A stretch of 64,000 nt of DNA from Candidatus Peregrinibacteria bacterium (GTDB lineage Bacteria; Patescibacteriota; Gracilibacteria; CAIRYL01; GCA-016699755), in contig CP065009.1 of NCBI GenBank assembly GCA_016699755.1, positions 372,001-436,000 on the forward strand. The letters run 5' to 3'. Below the pieces are notes generated by a model. That model was not told the DNA's origin. It saw nothing but the letters and a program-made list of their open reading frames with translations, and did not search any database. Below, in pieces: positions 24,969 through 32,945 of this stretch. The translations under genes were made by a program, and so were the position numbers. The first letter of the stretch is position 1. Every line of letters begins with the position of its first letter.

Positions 24969-26203
24969 GTTGGAGAGGAATCTGTATAAAATTCCCATAC
25001 GAAACGAGGGATTTCTATAAGCGGAATATAATGTGTTTCCCCTGTAGCGCGGTATTTTACTTCTGCAGAGTTTTCGGCGAGAGTTCTTTTTGAAATGACA
25101 ATACGAATAGGAATGCCAATGAGGTCGGCATCGGCAAATTTCTTTCCAGGGCTTTCGTCTCGATCATCACAGAGAACTTCAAATCCATCTTCTTCAAGCT
25201 CTTGTCGAATTTCATCAGCTTTTTGATCTTCCCGAAGAGAGAGGATGTGTACTTGAAAGGGCGCTATGTTTTTTGGGAATTTTATGCCTGTCTCATCGTG
25301 ATGTATCTCTGCAATAGTTCCAAGGAGCCGAGAGACTCCAATGCCATAGCACCCCATGTGCACGTGTTTTTGGATACCATCTGTATTGGAAAAATGGAAT
25401 TTAAACGCATCAGAATATTTTGTGCCGAGATCAAAAATGTTTCCTACTTCTATGCAAGGGCTCTCCTGAAGTTCTTTTTGGCAATCGGGACATACTTTTT
25501 GCTTTGCGGATTCACTGATAATCTCTTTATTTTTGGCAAAGCCACATTCACAAAAAATCATGACATCCTCTCCTGCTGGACTGATAACTGAAAATTCGTG
25601 TGAAATGTTTTTTGAAAATTCCCCTCCACCAGACTCAATTTTATATGCTTTCAGGCCACATCGTTCGTAGATCCGAAAATATGCTTTTGCCATTTCTTCG
25701 TAGTATTTTTGAAAATCTTCTGGAGAAGTATGGAATGAATACGCATCTTTCATAAGAAACTCTCGTCCGCGGAGTAATCCCGATTTTGCCCGAGGTTCGT
25801 TTCGAAATTTTGTCTGCACCTGATAAAGACATTTTGGAAAATCCCGATAACTCCTAAAGAGTGCTTTTGCCATTGGAGTTACTATTTCCTCATGGCTCCA
25901 ACCAAGAACTGTGTTTTCGGTAGGAGTGTAGGCAATATCTACATTTGATCTTCCAGTTTGTTCCCAGTTTTGCCGAGGAGTGAGTGCTGGCATGCGAACT
26001 TCTTGTGCTCCAACAGTATTCATTTCTTCGCGAATAATGCCTTCTATTTTTGAGAGTGATCGGAGTCCAAGAGGAAGAAATGAATACACCCCCGACATTT
26101 CTTTTTGAATAAAACCCCCCTGCGTTAAAAGTTTTGCATTAGCAGAATCGGCATCATGAGGAGTGTCTTTGTCAGTACGGAATGCTAAAAATGACTGTTT
26201 CAT
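24965..26203 (-). CDS. proS: Prolyl-tRNA synthetase lacking the INS editing domain
   Basis: Charges tRNA-Pro. The 412-residue product has class II motif 1 region (MPALTPRQNWEQTGR), motif 2 (RNEPRAKSGLLRGREFLMKDAYSFH), motif 3 (GCYGIGVSRLLG) and the anticodon-binding domain (about 315-400). The usual bacterial enzyme is about 570 residues; the missing part is the INS domain that edits Ala-tRNA-Pro. In its place are about 45 residues with CECG and CPDC pairs, which may bind zinc. Post-transfer editing would then need a free-standing ProXp or YbaK-type protein. Overlaps aroD by 4 bp and follows the YtxH-like gene by 9 bp. Confidence 0.95.
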   Translation of the reverse strand: MKQSFLAFRTDKDTPHDADSANAKLLTQGGFIQKEMSGVYSFLPLGLRSLSKIEGIIREEMNTVGAQEVRMPALTPRQNWEQTGRSNVDIAYTPTENTVLGWSHEEIVTPMAKALFRSYRDFPKCLYQVQTKFRNEPRAKSGLLRGREFLMKDAYSFHTSPEDFQKYYEEMAKAYFRIYERCGLKAYKIESGGGEFSKNISHEFSVISPAGEDVMIFCECGFAKNKEIISESAKQKVCPDCQKELQESPCIEVGNIFDLGTKYSDAFKFHFSNTDGIQKHVHMGCYGIGVSRLLGTIAEIHHDETGIKFPKNIAPFQVHILSLREDQKADEIRQELEEDGFEVLCDDRDESPGKKFADADLIGIPIRIVISKRTLAENSAEVKYRATGETHYIPLIEIPRFVWEFYTDSSPT

Positions 26204-26212
26204 GAAGAAAAA

Positions 26213-26467
26213 TTATGAAAAGAGTTTCTCGAAAAAAGAGGAGACATGTTGTTTTGTCCATTCCCAAAAAGGTTTGTCAATTTGGGTAGCAGATTGAATG
26301 ATGTCGTGACACGGAACTTTTGAATCTTTTATCTTTTTTCGGAGTTCTGTTCCTGCTTGTTTTACAAAGAGCATTCCGTAGATTGTCCCAAGGAAAAACC
26401 CAAGAAAGAGAATTTTTCCGTTTCGATGATGTCTGTGGTTACACGAGGAGGTTTTACGACATTCCAT
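26213..26467 (-). CDS. YtxH-like single-helix membrane protein
   Basis: An 84-residue protein. After a basic His/Arg/Lys head (with CRKTSSCNHRHHR) comes one membrane helix, ILFLGFFLGTIYGMLFV, then KQAGTELRKKIKDS, the Gly/Lys pattern of YtxH/gas-vesicle-like small stress proteins. The C-terminal part is amphipathic. Function of this family is poorly known. It sits between DUF212 and proS in a tight operon. Confidence 0.6.
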   Translation of the reverse strand: MECRKTSSCNHRHHRNGKILFLGFFLGTIYGMLFVKQAGTELRKKIKDSKVPCHDIIQSATQIDKPFWEWTKQHVSSFFEKLFS

Positions 26468-26488
26468 AGCTTAAGAAAAGAGAAAAAG

Positions 26489-26908
26489 TTACCAAATTGT
26501 GGGAGAGAGAACGAGGTAAGCAAAGAGACTTCCGAGGGAAAAACCAACGAAAACCTCTAGTGGAGTATGTCCGAGTCGCTCCACAAATTTTTTTTCTCCG
26601 AGCATTCTGTTGAGTTCTTCTGCATGCCGACCAGCGGCTCTGCGAATTTTCATGGCATCATACATAACGACAATGGCGAACACAAAGGCGATAGCGAATT
26701 CCGTTGATCCTCCTCCATTTTTGAGGAAAACTGTAACGAGAAGTGAAGAAACAAAGACAGAATGACCGCTTGGCATTCCTCCAGATTGCAAAATATCGCG
26801 TGCTTCTATTTTCCACTTTTGAAAGAAAACCCAGAGGAGTTTCCACGATTCAGTAAGAAGAGCCGCTGTAAGCGGAATGAGCGCCGGAAAATCACGGAAA
26901 AATGTCAT
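26489..26908 (-). CDS. Divergent PAP2 family membrane protein (DUF212)
   Basis: A 139-residue membrane protein with four helices and the conserved GGMPSGHSVFVSSL (His 48 region) and MYDAMKIRRAAGRHAEELN segments of the DUF212 family, a divergent relative of PAP2 acid phosphatases. PAP2 enzymes dephosphorylate lipid phosphates such as undecaprenyl pyrophosphate; whether DUF212 keeps the activity is not certain. The ATG at 26908 overlaps the tsaB stop as ATGA, so it is chosen over upstream in-frame codons. Confidence 0.85.
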   Translation of the reverse strand: MTFFRDFPALIPLTAALLTESWKLLWVFFQKWKIEARDILQSGGMPSGHSVFVSSLLVTVFLKNGGGSTEFAIAFVFAIVVMYDAMKIRRAAGRHAEELNRMLGEKKFVERLGHTPLEVFVGFSLGSLFAYLVLSPTIW

Positions 26909-27354
26909 GTTTCTATTTTTGTGGAATCCGAAGAAAAAGAAAAGGGGTCTTTTGCTTTTTTTCCGATATTTGGTGTTCCCAAAAAGATTGGTTCCACAAA
27001 ATATGTTGTGGGAGGGGGGTTTGAAATCAAGATATCCAAAAAAGATTGGGGGGTTGTTTCTTCGTCTGCCAAAAGAGGAAAAAGAGGAATATTGAGTTCT
27101 TCTGCAAATGTATTGGCAATAATACAAGCGGTGCGAGCCGGAGTAAATTTCCCCGGTCCTATATGAAGCGCAATACCGCTAATGTCTGCAGGAGTTTTTT
27201 GTGCTTTTGCGAGAATTTCTGTAATTCCTCGAAGCACATCATTTTGTCCTCGTGGGGTTTGTGGGAATGTTGTTTCAAGGAGTACCTCTTTTGTTTCTTT
27301 TGAGAGAAGTGCGACAAAACCAGGGGAATCGAGATTAGAATAGGCAAGAATCAT
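26905..27354 (-). CDS. tsaB: TsaB-like t6A biosynthesis protein, short form
   Basis: TsaB is the scaffold partner of TsaD in making N6-threonylcarbamoyl-adenosine at tRNA position 37. This 149-residue protein keeps the N-terminal ASKHA-fold half: MILAYSNLDSPGF, then GIALHIGPGKFTPARTACIIAN, matching the GPGSFTGLRIG signature. The usual C-terminal about 70 residues are absent; its stop overlaps the DUF212 start, so the short length is real. It is the first gene of the leftward operon. Confidence 0.82.
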   Translation of the reverse strand: MILAYSNLDSPGFVALLSKETKEVLLETTFPQTPRGQNDVLRGITEILAKAQKTPADISGIALHIGPGKFTPARTACIIANTFAEELNIPLFPLLADEETTPQSFLDILISNPPPTTYFVEPIFLGTPNIGKKAKDPFSFSSDSTKIET

Positions 27355-27424
27355 GTCGAGAGAATTTTCATGCTATATAGTACTCGATTTTTCTTTCTCT
27401 CAAAACCAAAGAAGGAGAATTTTT

Positions 27425-27493
27425 ATGAAAACTGTGTTTTTCGAGCTTTTTTTAAATGGTATTGCTCTGAAGTTTATGAAAATGGGGAAATAA
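27425..27493 (+). CDS. Possible 22-residue small ORF
   Basis: ATG at 27425 follows an AAGGAGAA sequence at a good distance, rare in this window. It encodes a short hydrophobic peptide ending KFMKMGK before TAA. It lies in the 260-bp gap between tsaB and the redox operon and could be a leader peptide. Only the site and reading frame support it. Confidence 0.25.
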   Translation: MKTVFFELFLNGIALKFMKMGK

Positions 27494-27614
27494 TTTTCAA
27501 ATAGAGAAAAACATGAGAAAATGTTTGGAGAGATATTTTCTCTGTTTCTTAATCTTCTCTTAAGCTTTTATTCGCAATAATAGAAACAGTTTCATTTTGC
27601 TTTGTTTTTCTCCT

Positions 27615-28238
27615 ATGAAATTTCTTTTTCAGAGATACCTTATTATCGGCTCATTACTTCTCTTTTTTACGGGTTCAGGAGTGTTTGCTTTTGAATTTTC
27701 TTCAGGAAATCTGGGGCGTGTTACAACCTTTTTTTCCGATGAATATGTGCATGATGAAAAAGGAAACCGTATTGCTATGGCAGTCGAAACTTCTTATAAA
27801 GAGGCGCAAGAAGAGATACACGAAAAAGAAGAAGGCATAAAAGCAGAAACGGAAGCACAAGAAGATGCAGACGCTCAGGCTAAACTTCAAGCAGAGCAAG
27901 AAGCACAAGCCAAACTTTTGGCACAGCAAGAGGCGAGGGCAAAAGCAGAAGAAGCTCAAGCTCTCTTGGACGCAAAGGTCCAGGCAGAAGAACAGGCAAA
28001 CAAAACGCAAACTGCTCTTGAAGTAAAACTCCAAGCAGAGCAGGCAGCACAGGCGAAGGCAGATGCAGACGCTCAGGCTAAACTTCAAGCAGAGCAAGAG
28101 GCACAAGCCAAACTTTTGGCACAGCAAGAGGCGAGGGCAAAAGCGGAAGCAGCACAGCGAGCACGAGCAGAGCAACTTGCAAGACAAGCACAACAGCAAG
28201 CATCACAAAGTGCTCATACAAATACGAGAACTAGCTAA
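27615..28238 (+). CDS. Exported Ala/Gln/Glu-rich coiled-coil protein (TolA-like)
   Basis: A 207-residue protein with a signal peptide (MKFLFQRYLIIGSLLLFFTGSGVFA) and a short folded stretch, then about 140 residues of Ala/Gln/Glu/Lys heptad-like sequence (QAKLQAEQEAQAKLLAQQEA) forming a long charged helix, ending in a Ser/Thr tail. It resembles TolA domain II in composition only. First gene of the ApbE operon: its TAA overlaps the apbE ATG (TAATG). Likely role is a periplasm- or wall-spanning spacer or partner for the redox proteins. The ATG at 27615 is chosen for the signal peptide. Confidence 0.75.
   Translation: MKFLFQRYLIIGSLLLFFTGSGVFAFEFSSGNLGRVTTFFSDEYVHDEKGNRIAMAVETSYKEAQEEIHEKEEGIKAETEAQEDADAQAKLQAEQEAQAKLLAQQEARAKAEEAQALLDAKVQAEEQANKTQTALEVKLQAEQAAQAKADADAQAKLQAEQEAQAKLLAQQEARAKAEAAQRARAEQLARQAQQQASQSAHTNTRTS
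27864..28144. repeat. 83-bp direct repeat inside the coiled-coil gene
   Basis: 27864-27946 and 28062-28144 differ at one position. They encode the same 27-residue coiled-coil block. The spacing (198 bp, 66 codons) keeps heptad phase. It marks a recent internal duplication. Confidence 0.85.
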
Positions 28239-29071
28239 TGATGAAAAAACTTCCATCATATCGTTGGCGTGCCATGGGAACAGAAATTCTTCTTCTTTCT
28301 CGATTTCCTCTTTCGCAAACACTTAAAGAGGGTGCTCAACATATATTTATTACCAAAGAACAGAAATTTTCTCGTTTTCTTCCTCAGAGTCTTTTGAGTC
28401 AGCTCAACCGAGAAAAAACACTTTGTTTTGATTCAGATTTTTTTGAAGTCATGCGTCTTTGTCAGAAAATGCACAAAAAAACGAAAGGAACGTTTAATCC
28501 TCTCCTTTCGGTAAGACGATTGGGCTATGCCAAAAGTTGGGATTTTACGGGAACCATGGAAATGGGCGATTACAACACGAACATTGACGAAATTTTCTTG
28601 AATGATTCGGAGATACGAATTGCAGATGATCAAGAGCTTGATCTTGGGGGAATTCTCAAGGGATGGACAGTCGACAAAGTAAAGGAATTTTTGATTCAGG
28701 AAGGAATAGAAGATTTTGTCATAGATGCTGGGGGAGATATTATTGCTTGTGGAATGGCGGAAGAGCACGAACCGTGGAGAATAGGTGTTGAAAACAGTGG
28801 TAAAATTATCGAACTTCATGATCAAGCACTTGCAACATCAGGAAGAAACAGGCGGCACTGGAAAGATCGGGATGGTCATGAGATTCATCATGTTGTAAAT
28901 GCGTATTCCAAAACTTCTCTCGAAACCGATCTCGAAACAATAACGGTTTGGGCAGAAACTTGTGCAGAGGCAGACGCTTGGGCGACGGCTTCATTTTCTC
29001 TTGGAAAAATAGAGGGGCAAAATCTTCTGCTCCGAAATGATATTCCATACTTTTTAACCCTCTCACTATGA
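28238..29071 (+). CDS. apbE: FAD:protein FMN transferase
   Basis: Flavinylates proteins by moving FMN from FAD onto a Thr/Ser of the target, outside the membrane in known systems. The 277-residue protein has the ApbE motifs AMGTEI near residue 12, the Mg-binding LDLGGILKGWTVDKV (about 130-145), DAGGDI and ATSGRNRRHWKD...HHVVN. No lipobox or signal peptide is evident, which is unusual for an exported ApbE. It overlaps both neighbours (1 and 4 bp). No FMN-binding-domain target with the usual motif is seen in the operon. Confidence 0.93.
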   Translation: MMKKLPSYRWRAMGTEILLLSRFPLSQTLKEGAQHIFITKEQKFSRFLPQSLLSQLNREKTLCFDSDFFEVMRLCQKMHKKTKGTFNPLLSVRRLGYAKSWDFTGTMEMGDYNTNIDEIFLNDSEIRIADDQELDLGGILKGWTVDKVKEFLIQEGIEDFVIDAGGDIIACGMAEEHEPWRIGVENSGKIIELHDQALATSGRNRRHWKDRDGHEIHHVVNAYSKTSLETDLETITVWAETCAEADAWATASFSLGKIEGQNLLLRNDIPYFLTLSL

Positions 29072-30531
29072 TTCGATCACTTCAGGTTGCCGATCACTGC
29101 ATTGGGTGCGGAACATGCGAAAAAATATGTCCTTCTAATTTTCGTGTACAAGGAAAAGCAAAGGTTATATCCACTGATTTTTCACACGAGAAAGAAATTT
29201 TGGAGGCGGAACGAAATTGTCCTGTTATGGCAATTGCTGCTGAAAGCACGGAAATAAAAGAAGAAAAAAAGTATCCTCTTTCTCTCGCTCAAAAAACCTT
29301 TCTCACTGCTGATGTGGTAGAGCTTGTGTTTGAAGCACCAGAACTTTCATTTGTTCCTGGTCAATTTGTGACAATATTTTTTTCCGATCATCAGGGGGCA
29401 TTTTCCCGATCATATTCCATTGTTCGACTTCGAGAAAAAATGCTCGTGCTCTGTGTAAAATTTCAAAAAGACGGAAGGGGAGCAGAATATTTTCGAAACA
29501 TGCAAAAAGGGGATCGCCTAGAGTGCAGTGATGCCAAGGGGACGTTTCAACTCCAACATACGCAGAGTGAGAAGGTGTTTGTTGCAACTGGAACGGGTAT
29601 CGCTCCTCTTGTTGCCATGATGGAATCGTGTCCTGAAGAGATTCAAAAAACAGTAATTTTTGGCGTTCGTTCCGAAGAGGACATATTTTATTCCGATCTT
29701 CTTGTTCGTTTTCCCAATACGAAAGTGCTGCTTCCTCTGTCAAACCCTCCCGAGAATTGGAAAGGAAAAAAGGGGAGAGTGACAGAATATCTTTCGGAAA
29801 TTGCTCCGACATCCGAAGTCTATATTTGTGGAAATTCAGCAATGATATCCTCTGTTCTTCAGGTGCTCCACAATGTGGGGCATCCCAAAAACCTCATCTT
29901 CCATGAGTCGTTTGTTGCCACAGGAGAAGCTATTCCAAAGCAAGGACAAAAATTGCCTCTTATTCTCACGATTCTTCCATGGATGCAAAAAACACTTCTC
30001 CTTGTAGCGCTGTGTGTTCCGCTTGTTTGGTTTTTTCCAGCAAAATGGAATCTCCTTTGGGACATAAGTTGGTGGAGTGTGGTTATTCTTATGCTTTTAC
30101 GACCGCTTTCAGAGGTCTTCCCAAAATTGGTCTTTCTGAAACATCTTATTCCTTTACGAAAAGGACTCGGAATACTTTCGGCTTCCGTTGTGACAGTAAC
30201 AGCCATATATACCTATGTACCGCATCTTGATTTGTTTTTTTCAACATATTTTTCCCTTTATTACTGGAGTATTAGCAATTATAACTTTTTTGCCCATCTT
30301 GGAGAGCTTACGGGCATCGTTCTCTTACTCACTTCTAATGTTTGGAGTCAGAAAGTATTGGGACGCTCTTGGAAAAAAATTCAGCGATTATCGTATGTGT
30401 ATTTTATTACTGGGGGAATATATGAATATCACCTAGGAAAGCCTTTTGTCCTCTCTTCTATGATAATAGTAGGAATCATCTGGGGCATTGCTCAGTGTGC
30501 AAAATGGAAACCACTTTTTCAAAAAATATGA
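29068..30531 (+). CDS. Ferredoxin-FNR-ferric reductase-like membrane fusion
   Basis: A 487-residue fusion. Residues 1-60: a ferredoxin domain with CIGCGTCEKICP and a distant Cys (RNCPVMA), enough for one [4Fe-4S] cluster. Residues about 70-285: an FAD/NAD(P)H reductase of the FNR superfamily, with RSYSIV for FAD binding and GTGIAPL for NAD(P)H. Residues about 300-480: six hydrophobic helices like the YedZ/MsrQ ferric-reductase domain. Of the usual heme His positions, the one in WxxLHRL is Gln here (WKKIQRL), so heme binding is doubtful or altered. Likely role: moving electrons from cytosolic NAD(P)H into or across the membrane. ATGA overlaps with apbE and the next gene. Confidence 0.88.
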   Translation: MIRSLQVADHCIGCGTCEKICPSNFRVQGKAKVISTDFSHEKEILEAERNCPVMAIAAESTEIKEEKKYPLSLAQKTFLTADVVELVFEAPELSFVPGQFVTIFFSDHQGAFSRSYSIVRLREKMLVLCVKFQKDGRGAEYFRNMQKGDRLECSDAKGTFQLQHTQSEKVFVATGTGIAPLVAMMESCPEEIQKTVIFGVRSEEDIFYSDLLVRFPNTKVLLPLSNPPENWKGKKGRVTEYLSEIAPTSEVYICGNSAMISSVLQVLHNVGHPKNLIFHESFVATGEAIPKQGQKLPLILTILPWMQKTLLLVALCVPLVWFFPAKWNLLWDISWWSVVILMLLRPLSEVFPKLVFLKHLIPLRKGLGILSASVVTVTAIYTYVPHLDLFFSTYFSLYYWSISNYNFFAHLGELTGIVLLLTSNVWSQKVLGRSWKKIQRLSYVYFITGGIYEYHLGKPFVLSSMIIVGIIWGIAQCAKWKPLFQKI

Positions 30532-30950
30532 AACTCGTCTTTCTCCTCTTTTTTTCGGCATCGTGCCTCTATTTTCTCATCCACGTTCGAAAGTGGTCTG
30601 ATATACCAAAAGAGGGCATCTTTTATTTATTAGTGGTAGGAACCATCATTCCTCTTTTTTTTGGAATGAGTGCGTTTCACGTTGTATTTTTGAACTATTT
30701 AGTAACGGAACTTTCCGGAGATACCAAACCTCCTTATGTTCATATTCTTTCTCCAGAAAAGTGGGGGGTATACACTACAAATATAGTGCAGGTGCAGGCA
30801 GAGGTTATTGACGACCAAGATACCAATCCTCAAATTCAAGGGGTGGGAACATTTCATTTGCAATCAGGATTTAACACTATTGTCGTTACTGCTACTGATA
30901 AATCTGGTAATGTTGGAAGCGATTACACCATTGTGGAACAAAAACCATGA
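30528..30950 (+). CDS. Membrane protein with extracellular Ig-like domain
   Basis: A 140-residue protein. Two membrane helices (about 3-18 and 29-55) are followed by an exported beta domain (about 70-140, VHILSPEKWGVYTTNIVQVQAEV...VVTATDKSGNVGSDYTI) of the bacterial Ig-like/glucodextranase-B type. It overlaps the reductase gene by 4 bp and the response-regulator gene by 4 bp. It could be the outer-face partner or sensor of the redox protein; no direct evidence for either. Confidence 0.72.
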   Translation: MKLVFLLFFSASCLYFLIHVRKWSDIPKEGIFYLLVVGTIIPLFFGMSAFHVVFLNYLVTELSGDTKPPYVHILSPEKWGVYTTNIVQVQAEVIDDQDTNPQIQGVGTFHLQSGFNTIVVTATDKSGNVGSDYTIVEQKP

Positions 30951-31608
30951 GAATTCTTGTCGCCGAAGATCATCCTCGTGTGAACGAAAATATTTGTCTT
31001 TTTCTCAAAGGAAAAAATCTTGTTCCCATTCCCGTTTTTGACGGAAAAGCTGCTCTCAAAAAAATTCTGGATGAATCGTTTGATGTTCTTGTGCTTGATC
31101 GTATGATGCCTCAGCTCGATGGCATTTCTGTGTGCGAAGCAATTCGAAATCAAAACATCCATACGCCAGTACTTTTTTTGACCGCATTGGGACAACTGGA
31201 GAATAAAATTGAAGGGTTCAATGCCGGAGCCGATGACTATTTGGTCAAACCTTTTGCACTCGAAGAGCTCTATTCCAGAGTTCAGGCGCTTGGAAGAAGG
31301 AAAGAAAAAATTGTCGATCACCTTTTTCATTGGAACGCATGCACTCTTGATGCGAACCAGAGAAAGCTTTTTAGAGGAGAAGAGGAAATTTCGCTTGCCA
31401 CGAAAGAATTTGATCTCATGCTCTACTTATTGCAAAACAGGGGAAGGGTGGTTTCTAAAGAAGAACTCTTGGAAAAAGTGTGGGGTGGAGGAGATGCTCT
31501 TCTTTTTTCCGACACTGTGGAAGTGCACGTTGCCTATTTGAGAAAAAAATAGGAAAAGAGTGTATTACTACTATTCGAGGTGCGGGATATACTGTTGATG
31601 CTCCATGA
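30947..31608 (+). CDS. OmpR-family response regulator, frame broken at A7
   Basis: Receiver domain (residues 1-115; acidic pair in AEDH, phospho-acceptor Asp 51 in LVLDRMMP, Lys in DYLVKPF) and winged-helix DNA-binding domain (about 125-220). The first frame stops at TAG 31550-31552, directly after A7 (31543-31549), losing the last wing. The -1 frame continues with the conserved IGKECITTIRGAGYTVDAP to TGA 31608, which overlaps the kinase ATG as ATGA. A true full-length protein is therefore made in the -1 frame, by ribosomal slippage at A AAA AAA or because one A is missing from the sequence. Pairs with the histidine kinase downstream. Confidence 0.88.
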
Positions 31609-32849
31609 AAATTTCTCTTAAAAATCAGATTTGGCTTCTCTATTTTTTCACGAGTGTTGTTGTGTTGCTCTGTGTTTCCTACTCTGTGCTCGTTTTTTAT
31701 CACTATAAATGGGGAGAATATGAAAAACAAAAAATGGAAATAGCGTATCGAGAATTTGCGCAACGAGATCAACGGAGTTTTTTTCTTGAGATTCAGAAAT
31801 CAACTTTCTATATTGCCGTTCCCGAGCAGAATATTTTTTCTCCGCTTGCTGAGCATTTTAAGGGTCAGACCATTTCCTTTCCGTTTGCAGAAATAGGGGG
31901 GAGGCATTTTTTCTTTCAAAAATTTCAGAGTGATCATTTTGGGGAGATTATTTTAGGAGAAGATGTGAGTTTGTATCATGAGTCGGAAGAGCGAATTATC
32001 GCTGTATTCTTTCAAATTGGAGCCATTCTTTTACTCCTTATTGGTGCCATAGGGTTTTTCTTTAGCCGACTAGCGGTACGACCGCTCAGGCGTTTTCGTG
32101 ATGAGATTATTGGACTCAATATTCATCATCTCTCTTCCTATTCGAGTGATCTTCAGTTCCTATCATCAGATGAGTTGGGGCAACTTCATGCAAGTTTTCA
32201 ATCAATGATTCACAAAATTCACCAACACCAGAAACAAGAAAAAGAGTTTATTGCCCTTGCCTCGCATGAACTTAAAACACCGCTCACTTCCCTTATCACT
32301 TCACTCGAACTTTCAAAAACATATCCAGAAAAACTTTCTGAAGCACTTCAGGATGCTCATTTTCTTTCGGAGCTTCTTCAGCAACTTTTCTTTTTGAGCA
32401 AAATAGAAAATACGCACATCGAAATAAAATCCATTAATGTTTCTGTGCTTCTGGAGAAGGAAATCCAAAAATACAAAGAAGAGCTTCAGCTTTTGAAAAG
32501 GAGGCTTCAAGTCGATATTGTGAGCAATGTTGTTGCTGAGTCGCATCCCGAAATTATGACGCGAATTCTTCAGAATCTCTTGGAAAATGCTCTCAAATTT
32601 ACCCCCGAATCAGGTTCTATTACTGTTAAACTCCATCCGAGCTCTCTCCTTATTTCAAATACCTGTTTCGAAAAAATAGACAGCGAAAAAGTAAGTGAAG
32701 CATTCTATCAGGGGGAAATTTCAAAATCAGGACAAGGTTCTGGTATCGGGCTCTATTTTGTGAAAAAATGCACAATCCTCTTTGGATTTTTGCTCAAAAT
32801 CAAAAAGAAAAACGATATTTTTTCGGTAGAAATCTTTTTTGAGAAATAG
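31605..32849 (+). CDS. Sensor histidine kinase
   Basis: A 414-residue membrane kinase. Two transmembrane helices (about 8-30 and 135-157) enclose an extracellular sensor of about 100 residues with no family I know. Next are a HAMP-like linker, the HisKA domain with phospho-acceptor His 221 (ALASHELKTPLTSL), and HATPase_c with N-box QNLLENALKF and G-box GQGSGIGLYFV. Last gene of the six-gene operon; it overlaps the response-regulator gene by 4 bp. It may sense the redox state served by the upstream reductase, which is an inference from the operon. Confidence 0.93.
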   Translation: MKISLKNQIWLLYFFTSVVVLLCVSYSVLVFYHYKWGEYEKQKMEIAYREFAQRDQRSFFLEIQKSTFYIAVPEQNIFSPLAEHFKGQTISFPFAEIGGRHFFFQKFQSDHFGEIILGEDVSLYHESEERIIAVFFQIGAILLLLIGAIGFFFSRLAVRPLRRFRDEIIGLNIHHLSSYSSDLQFLSSDELGQLHASFQSMIHKIHQHQKQEKEFIALASHELKTPLTSLITSLELSKTYPEKLSEALQDAHFLSELLQQLFFLSKIENTHIEIKSINVSVLLEKEIQKYKEELQLLKRRLQVDIVSNVVAESHPEIMTRILQNLLENALKFTPESGSITVKLHPSSLLISNTCFEKIDSEKVSEAFYQGEISKSGQGSGIGLYFVKKCTILFGFLLKIKKKNDIFSVEIFFEK

Positions 32850-32887
32850 CGATCTTTTTTGTATTTTTCGGAATCAGTTTCCAAATG

Positions 32888-32916
32888 TTTGCAATACACA
32901 CAAATTAATGTATACT
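32888..32916 (+). promoter_or_regulatory. Promoter of the TPR lipoprotein gene
   Basis: TTTGCA (32888-32893), 17-bp spacer, TATACT (32911-32916). Start near 32923, about 20 nt before the GTG at 32946, no Shine-Dalgarno sequence. Confidence 0.6.
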
Positions 32917-32945
32917 AATGGTAGTTCCAATACCACAAAAAAACA

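Noticed and set aside
27702..28199. 165-residue Cys/Leu-rich minus-strand ORF
   Set aside because: Antisense of GCA/CAA/AAA codon repeats in the coiled-coil gene.
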